Source of the DNA: Tyto alba
Taxonomy: Eukaryota > Chordata > Aves > Strigiformes > Tytonidae
NCBI RefSeq assembly: GCF_018691265.1
Contig: NW_024881329.1
Location: 1,364,001-1,428,000 of the forward strand
Length of the DNA stretch: 64,000 nucleotides
Reading direction: 5' to 3'
Shown here: piece by piece, positions 49,476 to 62,900 of the stretch
Layout of the letters: every line of letters begins with the position of its first letter
How positions within the stretch are numbered: position 1 is the stretch's first letter
Program-made: the position numbers and the translations under genes
Notes under the pieces: generated by a model
Seen by the model: the letters and a program-made list of their open reading frames with translations, nothing else
What the model was told of the DNA's origin: nothing
The model's database searches: none

Positions 49476-52400
49476 ATCTGACTTACTGCCATGGTGTTCA
49501 GCCGTCTGTGTAGTTGGGGTCTTGCAGGTCTTCATCAATTGTTCAAGAGCAGCAAACTATCATGGTGAGGAAGGGCAAGGGGAAGCACGCTGACCAGATA
49601 TTTAACAATTGCTTTTTTCATTCTTGTGATCCTGTTTCAACTTTCTGCGCATTTCAACCTTGAATGTATGGTCACAGTGCATGTGACAGTGGTTCATAAA
49701 GAAACACACAACTCCAGGTAATACAGCACAGCTTTAGCAACAGGCTTTCAGAGAGAAAAGATTAATATCTTCAACTCTGTGAAGAGTTGTAATTTAGCAG
49801 GTATTAATGCATATATTTTTAAAAATGAATATTGTAATGTGAAGACCAGGGAATCAGAATGAGATAGGAAAGGTGTAACAAACATAGGCATGAACTAGTG
49901 ATGTAACTCAGAGGTTCAGCTGTGTCAGTGATATGGCCACATCTGACCTGCAGGCCAGTCCTGTTCTGTTTTTCTTGCACACACGTGCACATGTCGATGC
50001 TTTGCTTACAAGCTGCTGCCTTTTCCTTTAAGAAGGAAGGATTTCTGTGGCATGGAACAGAGGATGGCCCACAGTACTGCCCCAAGCCAGTTTGTGGCAG
50101 GCATCCCCAAAAGATTGGACCATCTTCTCAGCTGTAATTCTCTCTGCAAATGTCTGCTGCTGCTCAAGCTTCATTTCTCCCCCTCTCCCTCTGCTTTTTC
50201 TCTACTGACTTTTGATTGACTGGTACTCTAGGTCAACCAAATGCCATCAATTTCCCCTGATAGAAAAGTGTGTGAACAGTGCATCACTCTTACCGCTTCA
50301 ACCCCCAGGAGCTTGCTCTGTACAGAAGCAGGCTTTTTCTACGCCTTGGTCCTGCAGATGTAATTTTTCAGGCTTCTTCACTATACACTCTTAAGTAATG
50401 TGTTTTCGGCTGGAACAAGTTGGTGTGGATGTCCATTAAAGTTAAGAATAAATGTATTGTATCACCACAAGATGCCATTCATAGAAATAGGGAGAAGAGA
50501 AAGTTGTCCATGCATCTGCCTTTGAAGGAATGCAGCTGTTTCTAAGGTCTTTGTAAAGACAGATTTAATCTGTGTGTCTAAAATGTAGTAAAGAAAACAG
50601 CAAAATGGAGTATCTCTTCTTGGAGCTTACTCTTTTCTGTCAGTAACATTGGAGGAAGACAGGGGGGTTTGTATGAGAGAAGGATCATGAAGTATTGTTT
50701 ATCTGCTGTGTTTACCATTAGCAATGGAATTGTACAAATGAAAGGAACAGAGTTCATGTACTCTCTCAATGCTAAATGGAAGTAGGATCTATATAATAGC
50801 TATTGTAAAATTAATCTATTAACTTTGCTTAAAAAGCTGCTGGTTGCCCTCTCAGATGCATCATTCAATTTAGTGATAATGAGCATCTATTTAAGCAGAT
50901 AGCTTTAAAAGTCAGGGCAGAACTAGTACTTTGTCCTTGACTCTGTCTTCTCTGTTGCTGTAACACCCAGCAAGTCCCCCTGGGCTTGTCTCCACGTTGT
51001 CACCAGGTGACACGTGCGATGCCATCAATGGAGAATGCAGCTGGCAGGTTTCTCTGAGACTGTCTGCCTTTCTGAAGAGGCTGTTCTTACTCTCTACCTC
51101 AGCTTGGTTTCAGCCTGGAGTGTGATGTAGCTGCCCAGAGATGTACTGGCTGTTGTGCTCATTATGGACCTGTTGAATCTGTTCAGGCAGTCTGATGGCT
51201 TGTACACACAGGCTTGTATTTGGATGAAATGACAGTGTGAAGAGAGCTCCTTTCCTGTTGAGAGTAAACTTACTGAGGTGGGAATTTCAAAACCTCACAC
51301 CTGAGCTTTTCAGTTTTGTTGTGCAGGATTTCAGCATGGTGCTACGTGCCTGATAACTTTTTCTTAGCATTTGTTGTTCCCAGTTTACAGTAACTCAGAC
51401 TAGAGGAGAGGAGGGAAGCAGTGGCCTACCAAGGCCCGCTCGTTAAATAAACTTCACACACAAGTTGTGAAAGTGAGATGAACAAGAAGACAGCTCTAAA
51501 CTTTTTGCACACTCCGGCGTGTGCAGCATTTATGTTTGCTTATCATGTTGAGGTTTGCTTTAGAGTCATAAATTTTTGTGTAGAGTCTGGATGTACCCTA
51601 CCTCCTCCCCTGCGAAGGAAAAGAAGGTAAAAAGATTGTGGAACTGAAGAACAGAGAAAGGAGAGGGGGAGAATTCTGGCTCCATATTCTATTCCTTTGA
51701 GGAGAACATTGGGAGAAGTAGAGGGCACCTGTGGCACAGAGATTTTGCACACACACATGAGGATCTCTGTAACGGGTTAACGTGCTAAAGGCCAACAGCC
51801 AGCAGATGTAGAAAGAGTTATGTGCTGGTCATTTTTATGAGGGATGACTCTCCACAGAACTGCATGAGTACTGTTGTCAAGAGTCTTCCTGTGAGTGTAA
51901 AGAGCAGCAAACCTGGACATGCACTTGGTTTGCTCTGGCTGCTGAGCCTTCATTGAGAACTCAAGCTGCAGTTGTTCTGAGAGGGGAAAAGCCTATAAAT
52001 GCAGTTGCTGTCTTGAACTGGGGAGGGGAGGGCAGAGAGGAGGTTTGGGTGATGCCCAGTCTGGTCATAGGTTCCACGTTCTCTGAGGATGACCAGCGGC
52101 GTGTGCCGGGCAGGAAGACTTGCTTTTCGATGCCAGCGCTGCTGCTGTGCGGGGCTGAAGGCCCTCAAAGAGAGAGAGGCCTGCGGCTGCTGCCTGAGCT
52201 GCCCAGACCTGCATAAGGCTGTTACAAGTAATTGGCAGCTTGGTGAGTGCTGCTGAAGATCAATTCCCTTCCAGCCTTGTTTGACTTTTTCCCGTAAAGC
52301 TATTGGAGAGTAGGTTTTTCTCACTTTGGCGGGATTTCCCTGCTTCCCCTCATGCGCGATTCCTGCCGACTTTTGCTCCCCTCCACTCCCCAGTACCAAC

Positions 52401-53174
52401 ACAGTGGCAGGGATCCCTTGGTAGTGCTCAGTTCTGTTTGTGTACAGCGATGCTTTTTATCCTGCGGTGACTAATGGCAAGTAGGAGGTGCTGTCAGGGC
52501 AGGATAACTTGCTGCCTGTTTGGCCCGTAGGAAGGAAGACGGATGGGGTTTGCCAACCAGCCGCTGCATGACTGAGTTCCGGATAGATTTCTGCAGGCAG
52601 AGTGGTTATGGCACTGATCTGTGGGACACGCAGTCACTCCCGTGGGGTCTTCTGCCCTCCTGAATGAGAGGTTAAGCTCAGTGGCCTATACGCACCTCTT
52701 CGGTGTTCTAGAAGTGCTTTCTTCTGAAGGTGGTGAGGCTCCTCTGTGCCTGTTCCCAATAGCATGGCCCACCAAGCAGCGCCTGTGAACTGGAATTATA
52801 GTTAAGAGTGTTCCCAGTGTTTAAAGTAGAACTTAAGTTTATGCTTGTTCTTTCTTGGAAGGACCAGATTGTTGTAGGGAGAGGATGCAAGGACAAAGTG
52901 CACACCAGAGGCATGAATTAATTTGTGTCTTGATCCAGAGAAGTGCTGGTAGGGTTGCAAGGTATTTACAGTGCTAGTGACCTGATCTGCTCGTAGAAGC
53001 ACTGTGCTGTCTAGTAGCTAGTTTTAATTCAGGGTATGCTTTTGCTGTCTGATTGAGAGAGTCCATCTATACCATCCCCACTGCCACTTCGACGCTCCTG
53101 CTGTGAGCATGCACAACTGTGTGTGCTTTACTGTGTACTGGGTCCAGAAGTGCTGTGTGGGTGGTGGAAATATT

Positions 53175-53275
53175 TCATGGAATCATTTAGGTCCGAAAAG
53201 ACTTTTAAGATCATAGAGTCCAACTATTAACCAAATACTGCCAAGTCCACTACTAAACCATGTCCCTAAGAAGCT
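53175..53275 (-). mobile_element. CR1 LINE 3'-end fragment
   Basis: About 100 bases beginning CATGGAATCATTTAGGTC, with AAAAGACTTTTAAGATCAT, AGTCCAACTATTAACC and CTACTAAACCATGTCCCTAA in order. These are the reverse complement of the well-known 3' end of avian CR1 (chicken repeat 1). It is truncated at its 5' end like most CR1 copies and moderately diverged. The strand is given for CR1 sense. Confidence 0.85.
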
Positions 53276-54823
53276 TTTTGAAATGGCAGAGATGCACCTG
53301 TACTTTTCTAGGACTTGCACTTTTGGTAACCGTGTAATTAATACTGATCTCCCAATTTTTATCTCTTTATGGATTGATTTATTAAATCCATTTGTGCTTA
53401 GCTGGCAAGATGCTTCTGACTCTGTGCCTTCGATATCTTTCTACCTGGTCACTAGAAGTAGAGATAAACTGACATCTGGAGACGTATAGGAGGTGACAGC
53501 GTAGAAGAGCTGAAACCCTTTCTAATGAACTTGTGCTTTTTCTGCAGTCAGAATTGGTGCACGTGACAGTGCTGCTGCTGTGCTTTCTTTTGGCCTGGTT
53601 TTCTAAATGCTTTTGCCCATACAAATTTCTGAAAACTGATTCTTCCCAGGCCTCCACAAAGCTGTGCTGCGAGCTGTCACAGAGTGTTTCGCGCATTTGT
53701 TCCAGGTGACCTTCCCAGGGTCAAGGTGAATTGATGCCTGAGCCGTGAGCAGAACTGAGAACATCAGATTCCTGCTTGTTTGACTATAGACATATGGAAG
53801 CTGCTTTGATAGATTGCTTTTTCAGGTAGTGGATCTCCTGTTATTTTGGATACATCAGGAAAACTTCCACCTGTGGCTTGCGGTACTAGCAAGTGGATTT
53901 TTTTTTCCTTTAGTATGAGAAAGATAGGTGGGAGGAGTACATATGATTGCCCTGGGTGACTTTTTTTTTTGAGTTATTTTCCTCCTCTCTCCCCAAGTAT
54001 TATTCACCATATAAATAGCCCTTTTTAAGAACAATATTATGCTTTCAAAGACTCATAGTCTAGACATAAATTAAACTATACAATGCCAGAAAATTTCCTT
54101 CCTTTCCCTCCAACCATTCACCGCATACATCTGTTTCCTTGCCAGTGAAGCCTCAGCGTTGAACACTGGTGCATATCAAGGCTATTATTATAATCTGCTA
54201 TTTGAAATGAATGGAATTGAGAAGATGAACTATATAACTGTGTGGTGTATTTTCTAGATTATCCTTAATTTGAGAGCAAGATGCATGCTTTGTTAGTTTT
54301 TTCTCTTGTTCGGTGCTGTGATATTAACCAGATGAGAATGTTAATGAAGCCTTACTAAAGTTATTGTAGTTAGATTTTTAAAAAGATAATTTCATAAATA
54401 AGATTGGTAAATATCAGATACCATTTCGTAGTTAAGTTTGCAGTGGAAGTTAAAAGCCTGGAAACCATACTGTAGCAGACACAATGTTGGGCTATGAGGT
54501 TAACTAGTTCCTGTCAAAATTAAAGGTGGTGTGTTGAGAGTCTGCCCCCAATGACTTGTATCTTTTGAAGCATTTCAACTCATTAGTGCTTAAAGGCTAT
54601 CTTTCTGTTATTTGAATACCTTTTTAGAACTCTTCTGTTGTTTACTTGTGTATTTTTCTCTCTTCAGACAATTAAACCATGTTTGGCCATGTAACATTCT
54701 CCATGCTCCCTCTGTCCCCTGTGTGTCTCCCTCTTCTCCCCTGTGGTATTGTTTCATAGCTTTTCTGTGCTTCACAAAGATATTTGCTTTTCCAGTAATG
54801 GTGTAACTCTTATAACGTTATTT

Positions 54824-54841
54824 AAAAAAAAAAAAAAAAAA
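54824..54841 (+). repeat. poly-A run (A18)
   Basis: Eighteen A after GTTATTT. No upstream retrogene or SINE body is recognisable, so it is listed only as a homopolymer. Confidence 0.9.
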
Positions 54842-57316
54842 TCACATTCCAGAAAAACCTTCTATAAAACACCACAAGAATTGATTTCATTTGTGTATCA
54901 AAAGACGAGTGATTAAATGTGTGTGTTTCAAAGGAGAACTAAATGTCTTTTACTGATTTGGAGCTTAATTGGAGTACCGTACTAGCTATTGAGTTTTACT
55001 GATGTTTTGAGTATGTGATAAAGGAGAAAAGGTTGCTTTTTGTATTAAGGGGAGATGTATTTGAAGAAAATGGAGACATTGGGTGAAATAGTAGCTCTAC
55101 TGAAGTTCGTGTTTCTGAGATTTCACCTATAACTGTACATTTAAAGTAATTGCATTATTGTTTGGAATTTGTTCCTTGTCAGTATAGTATCTGAGCACCC
55201 ACTAGCATGTTAAGTGACATGATTTAACATGCAGCTTGGTGCGGTTTGTTCCCTTTTTCCTCTGTGTGTGTTTTAGTTAACAACAAACAAAGAGACTGGT
55301 CTTATGCCAAATGCCAGTGGTTGGCAATCCCTCTAAAATCAAATTGTCTTCTTGCAGCTCATTGGGAAGCATTTGCTGTTAGTGAAGCAAGGCTCTCAGG
55401 GGGATAGTATTAGGATTCCCAGTAAGGAGCAGAAATATGGGAGTGTATCTTATAAACGTCTTTAAGCATGTAGATAAGTAGTAAACATCAGAGATTATAT
55501 TGGTTTCTCTTCTGTGTCTGAGACTAATGTGGCTTTATTCCAGCTGACGTATTTAAGAGATTTTTTTTTGACCCAAGAAGAAAACGAGGGGTCAGCTGCT
55601 TAAGTGATATAAACACCCAGAGCTCCAGAGAAGACAGAGATGCTCTTGGTTTAGCCAAGCAGATAACTACAGATTTTGTGTTAAGTGTTTATATTGTTCT
55701 GTTGGCTCAGATGAGTGTGCTTCAATTTATTTATTTATTTTTTTTATGTGAGGACCTGGCACTGCAAATTCAATTTAAATTCTAATGGGAGCATGACTAG
55801 AGCTGCATAAATGACATCTGCCTCCACATTAGAGCGGTCATCTAGGGAAAAGATTCCAATGTGGATTCCTACCTTGCAAAGGAACATCCTGATGGTTGAC
55901 CGTGCACTCATGTTCTTCTGTCTCTCCTGTTTCCCCTGGCCACCAAGTATAGAGTTGTTTATGCCAAATAGCACAATTTCTCTAGGAACAATTGCGAGGC
56001 TTGCTCCAAACTGCCCAGTTATTAATGTACTCTCCTAAATTGTGGGGGAATCTGGCTCAAATCCCTGCTGTGTGTTGATATGGGAAAGATTTGACCTAGA
56101 TGTTACTTACAGCTGTGGGAAAAGCACCGGTGTGAGCTCAGGCCTTGAGATGCTTGATAATCAAACTGTGAGGCACAGCAAGGACAGAGAGGCAGGTTCT
56201 GTTGCCCAGGGCTTGTTTTTTTCTAAGCTAGCAAAGCCTGGCAAAATTATTCTGTATGTATCAATAGTTTTAGGTTAGTCAGGTGGCTTTTCATCACCTG
56301 ATTTTGATGGAAACATTGTTTGCCTGAAAGTTGAGAGATTATGCTGTCTCTGTACTTCCCTGGAGAGAACTTCCAAGAAGACAAACACAAAGGCAGTTAG
56401 TAGGAATTATAAGAATTCTCATCCTTAGCTTCTAACGTGGATCCTCTGAGATAATTTTCTTTCTTTAGGAGAGAAAAATCTGAAGTTGACTTTTTCAGGC
56501 AAGTAAAGGGACTGACAGATGTGCACAGGGATGTCAAAGGTAATACAAATGTAAACTTATGAAGGTATGTGTTGTATTTTATTACTGATGTGTGCGTATT
56601 AGAAAATACTAGGGGAGAATTTCTGTTTCTTCACAAATACACTTTTTTTTTATTATAAAAATAAACTCTCACAAATTTATGTGAAAGCCCTATCTAATGA
56701 ACCAATCCAGCCTCTATTTAAAGGAGACTATATTTTCAGCTTTTGTAAAATGTGGGAGATATTTATACTTTTGGGAGTCAATGCCTGATAATGAAGTTAC
56801 GTAGTTTGGTCAGCCGCGCTGAGCCCTAGCTGAAGACTTTGGGCTGGGCAGGGCACAGACCACCTCTGTGTCCTGTTCCTCTCCCTGCCTGATCTGACTG
56901 ACTAGCACGATGGGTCAGCTTCCACTCCATGCAAATCACAAGGTATTTCTGAAGATTTATATGTGTACATGTGGTATGTTGGGAGATAGGCAGATTATTT
57001 CTGATCCCTCACTCCATCCCTCCTCATTTGCAAGGAATCTGTCGTATGCCGAAAAGCTCTCTGATAGATCACACCAGGTTGAAAAGAGCATTTCAGCATT
57101 TGAGGAAGGGCAGGTCCTAGGGAGCAAATTTTGGAAGTGACTGTTGCCTCCTGTTGAGAACAAGAGCAGATGTTGGTGTGTTGGCTACATACAGTTCAGT
57201 GAAGTGCAATAAATTCCTTCACCATGCGGAGGGATCTAATTAAATGTGTGGAGCTAATGGGAAGACAGAAGTGTTTGCAGCAATGTGGGAAATGAGAGAC
57301 TTCTCCTGCTGTCATT

Positions 57317-57390
57317 TTGGTGTAAATTGGCAATTCCCAATGAAATCAGTAACCGGCCAATAATTCATATGATGGAATCTGGCCTACACT
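57317..57390. repeat. old foldback-type amniote repeat
   Basis: GGTGTAAATTGGCAATTCCCA followed by ATGAAATCAGTAA, and then GGAATCTGGCC, fits the amniote repeat whose arms read TGGTGTAAATTGGCAT and GATCTGGCC. It is diverged. Confidence 0.4.
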
Positions 57391-59202
57391 GGATCTGTGC
57401 ACCGAGGTGTTATGCCTTCGAGAGTGAGAGATTATATAGTTCCTCTTTGCAGAAACAGAGTTTTTAATTGGTCTGGACAGTAGATATCTGATTCTACTAG
57501 TACATCTGCTGCTAATGAAATCTATGGTAGGGGATTGTTATTTATAAGTAGTCTATTTTTAACAGTGCTGCTGTAACAATTTAAATGCTTTGAGCCCTAT
57601 GTACAGAGCATAGACCCTGATGGGCTTTTTTGTGTGTGTTTATTAGACGGGAGCAGCTGGGTATCTGAGAACACAATTTGTTACCAGGGTTTCTGTAGGT
57701 GGTAAAAGGCTGTGGCTGTTCCCCCGACTCCTCTGAAATTTGTTATGAAACCAGACCCTGTTGTACGCTATTCATAAGAAAATCTGAAGAGGGGAACATC
57801 GTTCCCTTGGCTCACTAGCCGTCTTGGCCATTGCTTCTCTACAGGTCTACCCAGCATTGTGGGTTGGAGAGGAGACCCTGAGGCAGGTGGCTGCTTACTG
57901 CTCACTCTTCTATTTGTAGGTTATGTGTTGGGTTTGTCAAGAGCAAGGAACTTTAAAACGTTATTTCCTGAAGAATGATGAGTTCTTGGCTGTGGTAGTT
58001 GTCCTTTTGCACAGGGCTGTTGCCTTCCTTTCATTCTGTTTCTGTGAACAACGCGTTTAAATTGCAAGGTTGAAAAGCCACGTTTGTAGATTCTCTTCTT
58101 GTCCTGATGTCAGTGCAGGGCACTGTTTCCTTGTGTCATTTTGCAGATCTGGTGATAGCAAATGTATCAGAATTAGTGCTGTGTAACAAAGCTTGACTAA
58201 AAATTATAGTTGACTAGTGTTAACTCATAGCATGTGATTTATAGGATTGGGGGAGAAGTATCTTCTCTATCTCCTAACCTTTTAATCTTGAAACTCTGTA
58301 ACCCTTTGTGCTTACTACCCTCAGATCTGATCCTCCTGCTCCCCTGCCTGCTGGAATCAGATGCCACCACAGGGATTCTTTCCCAGCTGGACTTTCTTCT
58401 CTTCTCCCCGGGAATAAGAGCGCCCTGTCCAGAGTGTGTGACAACCCTGGGGCCTAAATAGCCGTGTGCAGGGTAGAGCATCCTGATGCAGTTGGGGTGC
58501 ACGTGTGTTATACGTGGTACTGAATTCAAGAGAGCGATAAGCTCTCATGTCTTTCACCCTGTTTGTGTTTTGTTGTGTGCTCGCAGCAAGCACCCAGAAA
58601 TGTAACTGCTGGAATCACTTTGGCCTTTGATGGGATTTTGGCTATTTTATTACTACAGAGTTTCTTCTGCTGGGTTTTGTGCTAACACGCATCAGCACAA
58701 AGGTCCTGACTGAAAGGCTGGAGTAGCTATCTGAAGGCCTGTATAGGCTAAATTATGAACGGTTATCGTTGCACACAAGTTTTCGAATAGTAACAGCAGA
58801 AGCTCAGAAGCAGTAAACCACTTCCAACATTTTTTTTTTCCCAAAAAACCCAAACCAAAAGCACAACGAACTTCTTTAAGCGAACTGAGAAATAAAACAT
58901 ATACAATGCAGTTGATTTTCTCTGTCTTGCTCCAAGACATATCTGATCATCACATCCATCCTCAAAGTTCTTTTAAAAATGCTGGTTGTTATTTAAGGAT
59001 GTTATTAAAGTTCTTGCTTTGGAGAGTTTGGATAAATGTAGAATTTAATTTAATTAACCTTCAGCAGCCTTTCTATCTGCATGAAAAGGTGACCTTTATA
59101 AAATGCCAATTACATACACAAGAGCCTGCTGCTTGCATTCTTCTGTGTCTTTATATATATTAAAAAAAAAAAAAAGTGTATATATGTGTATAAAGGGTAC
59201 AT

Positions 59203-59226
59203 TAAAACATGTTTAAACATGTTTTA
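59203..59226. repeat. 24-bp perfect palindrome
   Basis: TAAAACATGTTT directly followed by its exact reverse complement AAACATGTTTTA, with no spacer. It lies just right of a poly-A/TATA-rich patch (59149-59195). Confidence 0.9.
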
Positions 59227-59892
59227 GGTATTTAAGGACCCTTTAATTTGGACAGTGGTGTTACATACAGACATAGATGTAAAAACTGTAGCCAGCGGTA
59301 GGCTCAGATTATTCTAAATATTAGGTGGTTAACCAGATTCCCATCAGAAAATGGGTCTAGAGCTAGGGAGGTTTGTGGGCCATCATCTAGAAATCGGGTT
59401 GTATGTATCTGAGTTATGGCAGTGCTTACGGGTGCTGGTAGAGGTCACAATGCCTATGGACCAGACCCTGTACAGGTATGTAGTAAGAGGGATTCTCTGA
59501 TCCAAAAAGCGTGCAAGCTCACTAGGCTGAAAAATGTTGGGAAGACTGGAGGTTGGAGTGGGAAGATGGCTGTCCAGGTCACATTTGGTGACTGCATTTC
59601 TTCTGAACCCCTGCTAAGCGTGCTGTCCCCTAGACCAACCTGTCTTTTCTTCTTCTTAGTTTCATCACTCATTCACATGCGCAATTTTTCCTGTTTTCTC
59701 ATGCCAGGCAGTCTAGAAAAGAGACATCTAAAGAGCTTTCCTCAACTAAGGCAAGTGTGAATAAACACAGTTTTTGGAGAATATGAGGTCTAGTATGCTT
59801 GTTAAGTTCCCCAGATTGAATTTGCCTTTAATATGCTCTTGGGGTTGGATTTCAAATGTATTTAAGTTTCTAAAGATCTGAACAGATGCTTA

Positions 59893-59960
59893 GTAAAATT
59901 TTCAAAGGCTTTTAACTTGCTTAGGTGCTTTTGAAAATTCCTTTAGGTGTCTGTGTGCCT
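59893..59960. repeat. old palindromic repeat (TTTTCAAAG...CTTTTGAAAAT type)
   Basis: AAAATTTTCAAAGGCTTTTAA is followed by GCTTAGGTGCTTTTGAAAATT. This resembles the reptile/bird repeat that alternates ATTTTCAAAAG and CTTTTGAAAAT arms with CTTAGG spacers. The class is unknown. Confidence 0.4.
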
Positions 59961-62900
59961 TTAATCTTCTCAATAAATTTGCAAATCCTTAGAGCCTGTT
60001 GTTCAGCATTCAGGACTTGAACAAGGCCTGGAGTCTCTGCCTTCTGTCCATATTTCTGTAGGTGTATTTATTACAGCTGGGATAATTGCATGCTGACTGT
60101 AACTGTGTAAATGCAAATAGGTGCCAGTTTTAAATCTGACCCTCATTCGTGCAGATGTATGATGCTCTCAGAATAATTTTTAGATGCACGGGGGTTGTGG
60201 ATTTTGTAATCGGCATTCATCCGGTTGCAAAGAAGGGATTCTGCTCTCATTCTTTGAGAAAATCCCTTCAAACAAAGTTTGTATAAAAGAGAGGTTACTT
60301 GAATGTTAAAATATACTTACTGATCTATAGCATTATACAGCTTACATGCAATTACAACCTCACTTTCTCCTGCCAGTGGAAACATGATTGTAAACAGACG
60401 TGTACTTTAGGGGGAGGGATTCACCTTAGTGTTTGTATCTCTCTTTCTTGCATGCTAACTGAATAACTTACGGTGGAGATGGATGGCAGAGCTAGTGCAA
60501 AAAAATTGTACTAATTTGTCCTTGAAATCCAGCACGCACGCTGAGATTACTCAGAAATGTTCCTCCGTGGTTCAGAGCTGAAATCAGTCCTGTTGCGAAG
60601 ATAGCTCAGTGGCAGAGGGAAAGAGCTCTTAAATTTCAGGTAGAACAAAAAGTTGATGGATTTCTTTCCCACTATGTGTTCAGTTTGAATAACTTGCATT
60701 TGGGCTGCGCGTTCTAGGACCCGACTCCATTTTAGAACCTGATTTTGAAGCCCACTAGCTCCAGTAAACTTTGAAAGAGAGGTTGCCAGAATAAATATGC
60801 AAGAAATACTACATGCCAAGCAGTGAGTGTAATGGGGTTTGGTGTGATAGCTGTGAACTGGTCCGTTGCTTTAAGGAAGTCGCATCTCACGTTAGAAGCT
60901 GTCTCCAGTGTTTCTTATTGCCAAATTATTTTTTTCATCTTTTGGTAAATGAGTATGGGGATGATGTCACTTAAGATCATGGAGGAAATTTTAGCAACCG
61001 TACTCATTTAATAAATAGGGTAAAGGATCTCCATTTGTAGTCTGCAGTGTGAATTTTTATTTTCAAGTGGGAATGCTAATGACTTAAGTGTCAAATGGAA
61101 GCAGTGTGTGGGTAAATCTCCGTGAGAAATCTAATCTGCCAATTAAGTTTTGTTTTGAGAACCAGTTAGGTTGTTACTTTTTCCCAGTGATTATTTTTTT
61201 TCTTGCATTTTGCAGAAATAATGTCATGTAATAAAAAAATGAGTATTAACCCAATGCAATAAAACCTTGCAAGTGATGAAATGATTGCTTGGAAATAATT
61301 GTTTCTGAAATTTGTACCATATGCTACTTAGTTTGTTCCTGACGTTTGCTCCATCGTGTCTTATGGGTGCTCCTTATAGAAAATGAAATTACCCTCAGAC
61401 AGCTAGCAGTAAAAAGTAATGCATTCCTTGTCTAGAGTATGCGCTAGATGTTTAAAGGAAGGGAGCTTTGGAGGCTGAATTTAGTGATGCTGTAGCCTAT
61501 TTTACTTCTGAAGTTCTTGGTCTCTCTCTTTCCCTGAGATAACTCAGCGTATTCATTTCTCCACTTCCATTAATGCATAATGGTTCTCATCTCTAGTGTC
61601 CGACACTGGGACTTTTTGAGAGATGGTGACAGTTTATTTTGGCAGCTTTGAAAAAAAACGATGAAAGTGTCTGAACGAACTGGAACTTTCTGCGGACCCC
61701 TGCGTCCACTGAGCTTTGCATTAGGCCCTGGAAGGGGCCTGTGGTGGGACCACAGTGCTTGTTCCTAATTTGTTGTGCAAGGCGGGATTAAATCCTGGCA
61801 CTGAGAGGACTCTGTGCCACTTAGGCTTGTGCCGTCTCAGCTAGGTCTTGGGACTTGTGTGACCCTTAACTGTGAAGGCAGGTGACTGTTCTACAGTATG
61901 GTGAGGAACCAGGCTGGAGAAATGTCTATGATTGCAAGGGGCAGTAAATGTAGGTCAGTAGAGAGGAGGAAAAGAGGCTATGGGAATTTTGAGCCAGCTC
62001 GGTCAGATCTATAGATTTTGAGTGGATATTTGTATCTCAGGGGTGACATGGTATTTCAGTGGAGTCTCATCTGATTTCTGCATGTCAGGTTGCTTGTAGC
62101 TGTTGCTGTTCCTGAGACATAGCTAAGCAGGTTGCTCTGGTGCATGTGCAAGGGTATTACTTTCTCTAGGAGCTCACTCTTGCGTGGAGGAGAGCTGTTC
62201 AGATCCTTCTGCATAATGCTTCCCATGTTTCCTGTAACCTTTCAGGTGAAAAAGGGTGATCTTTTCCTTTTTTCCCCCGCTCAGCTTTGTAGAATCCACT
62301 TCCTTCTACCTTGAACTGCTCTGCAGAGAGGCCTTGACTTCAGACACTGGTGCCAGGAGTACGACCCCGGGGTACTGCAGGCTGTCTCTAGTACCTCAGC
62401 ACCTTGCCGAAGAGGCTGGTCTTGCTGGTTGAGAGCTGATTTTCTGGCTCATCTGCCTGCCCGTGCAGCATCCCTCCATCCAGGGTCTTTTTCTTGGCTG
62501 CCTGCAGCAAGAACTCGAGATCTGCCTGCCATCTGGATGGCACTTCCCATAATAAAACGTAGCATTGATTTTTATGTTGGTTTATTGTGTCATGCTGTAA
62601 ATACGTATGGCTGTACATATCTTTTGCATAACTGCAGCTGTGGCGGTGAGAATGGTGTTTTGTGGGGGTTGAGGAGACTTGGAGCTCTGCTGCTAACTTG
62701 CTCTGTGAACAAAGGTGTAGGATGCTTGCTCTCTTTGAATGTAAATTTTTTTTTTAAAGTCTGATTTGAAAACTCTTAAATTGGTGTTTATTTTTTTTTT
62801 TTTTTTGGTTAGGTCTCTAAATACAATTTGAAAATGGGGCCCTCTGATCGCATTCCTCTATGCTACCTATCTTCATGTTGATGATAAGTTTAGATGCGGC

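Larger units (their letters stand above)
33402..53174. other. long noncoding stretch, presumed TSPAN4 intron (middle part)
   Basis: No coding exon or RNA gene recognised. The plus strand remains T/G-rich, with T runs at 39911-39939 (T29), 41057-41072 (T16), 44103-44117 (T15) and 48207-48221 (T15). Old repeats: foldback-type near 40428-40470 and 49405-49475, and MIR-like at 48322-48380. A compound microsatellite lies at 47006-47067. The 97-codon frame at 43142-43435 has a hydrophobic middle but no family signature, and is treated as chance. Confidence 0.4.

Noticed and set aside
60602..60612. TAGCTCAGTGG, a perfect tRNA A-box-like sequence
   Set aside because: No B box (GGTTCRANTCC) or cloverleaf follows within tRNA distance. 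It may be chance or a decayed tRNA-derived SINE, so no tRNA is called.
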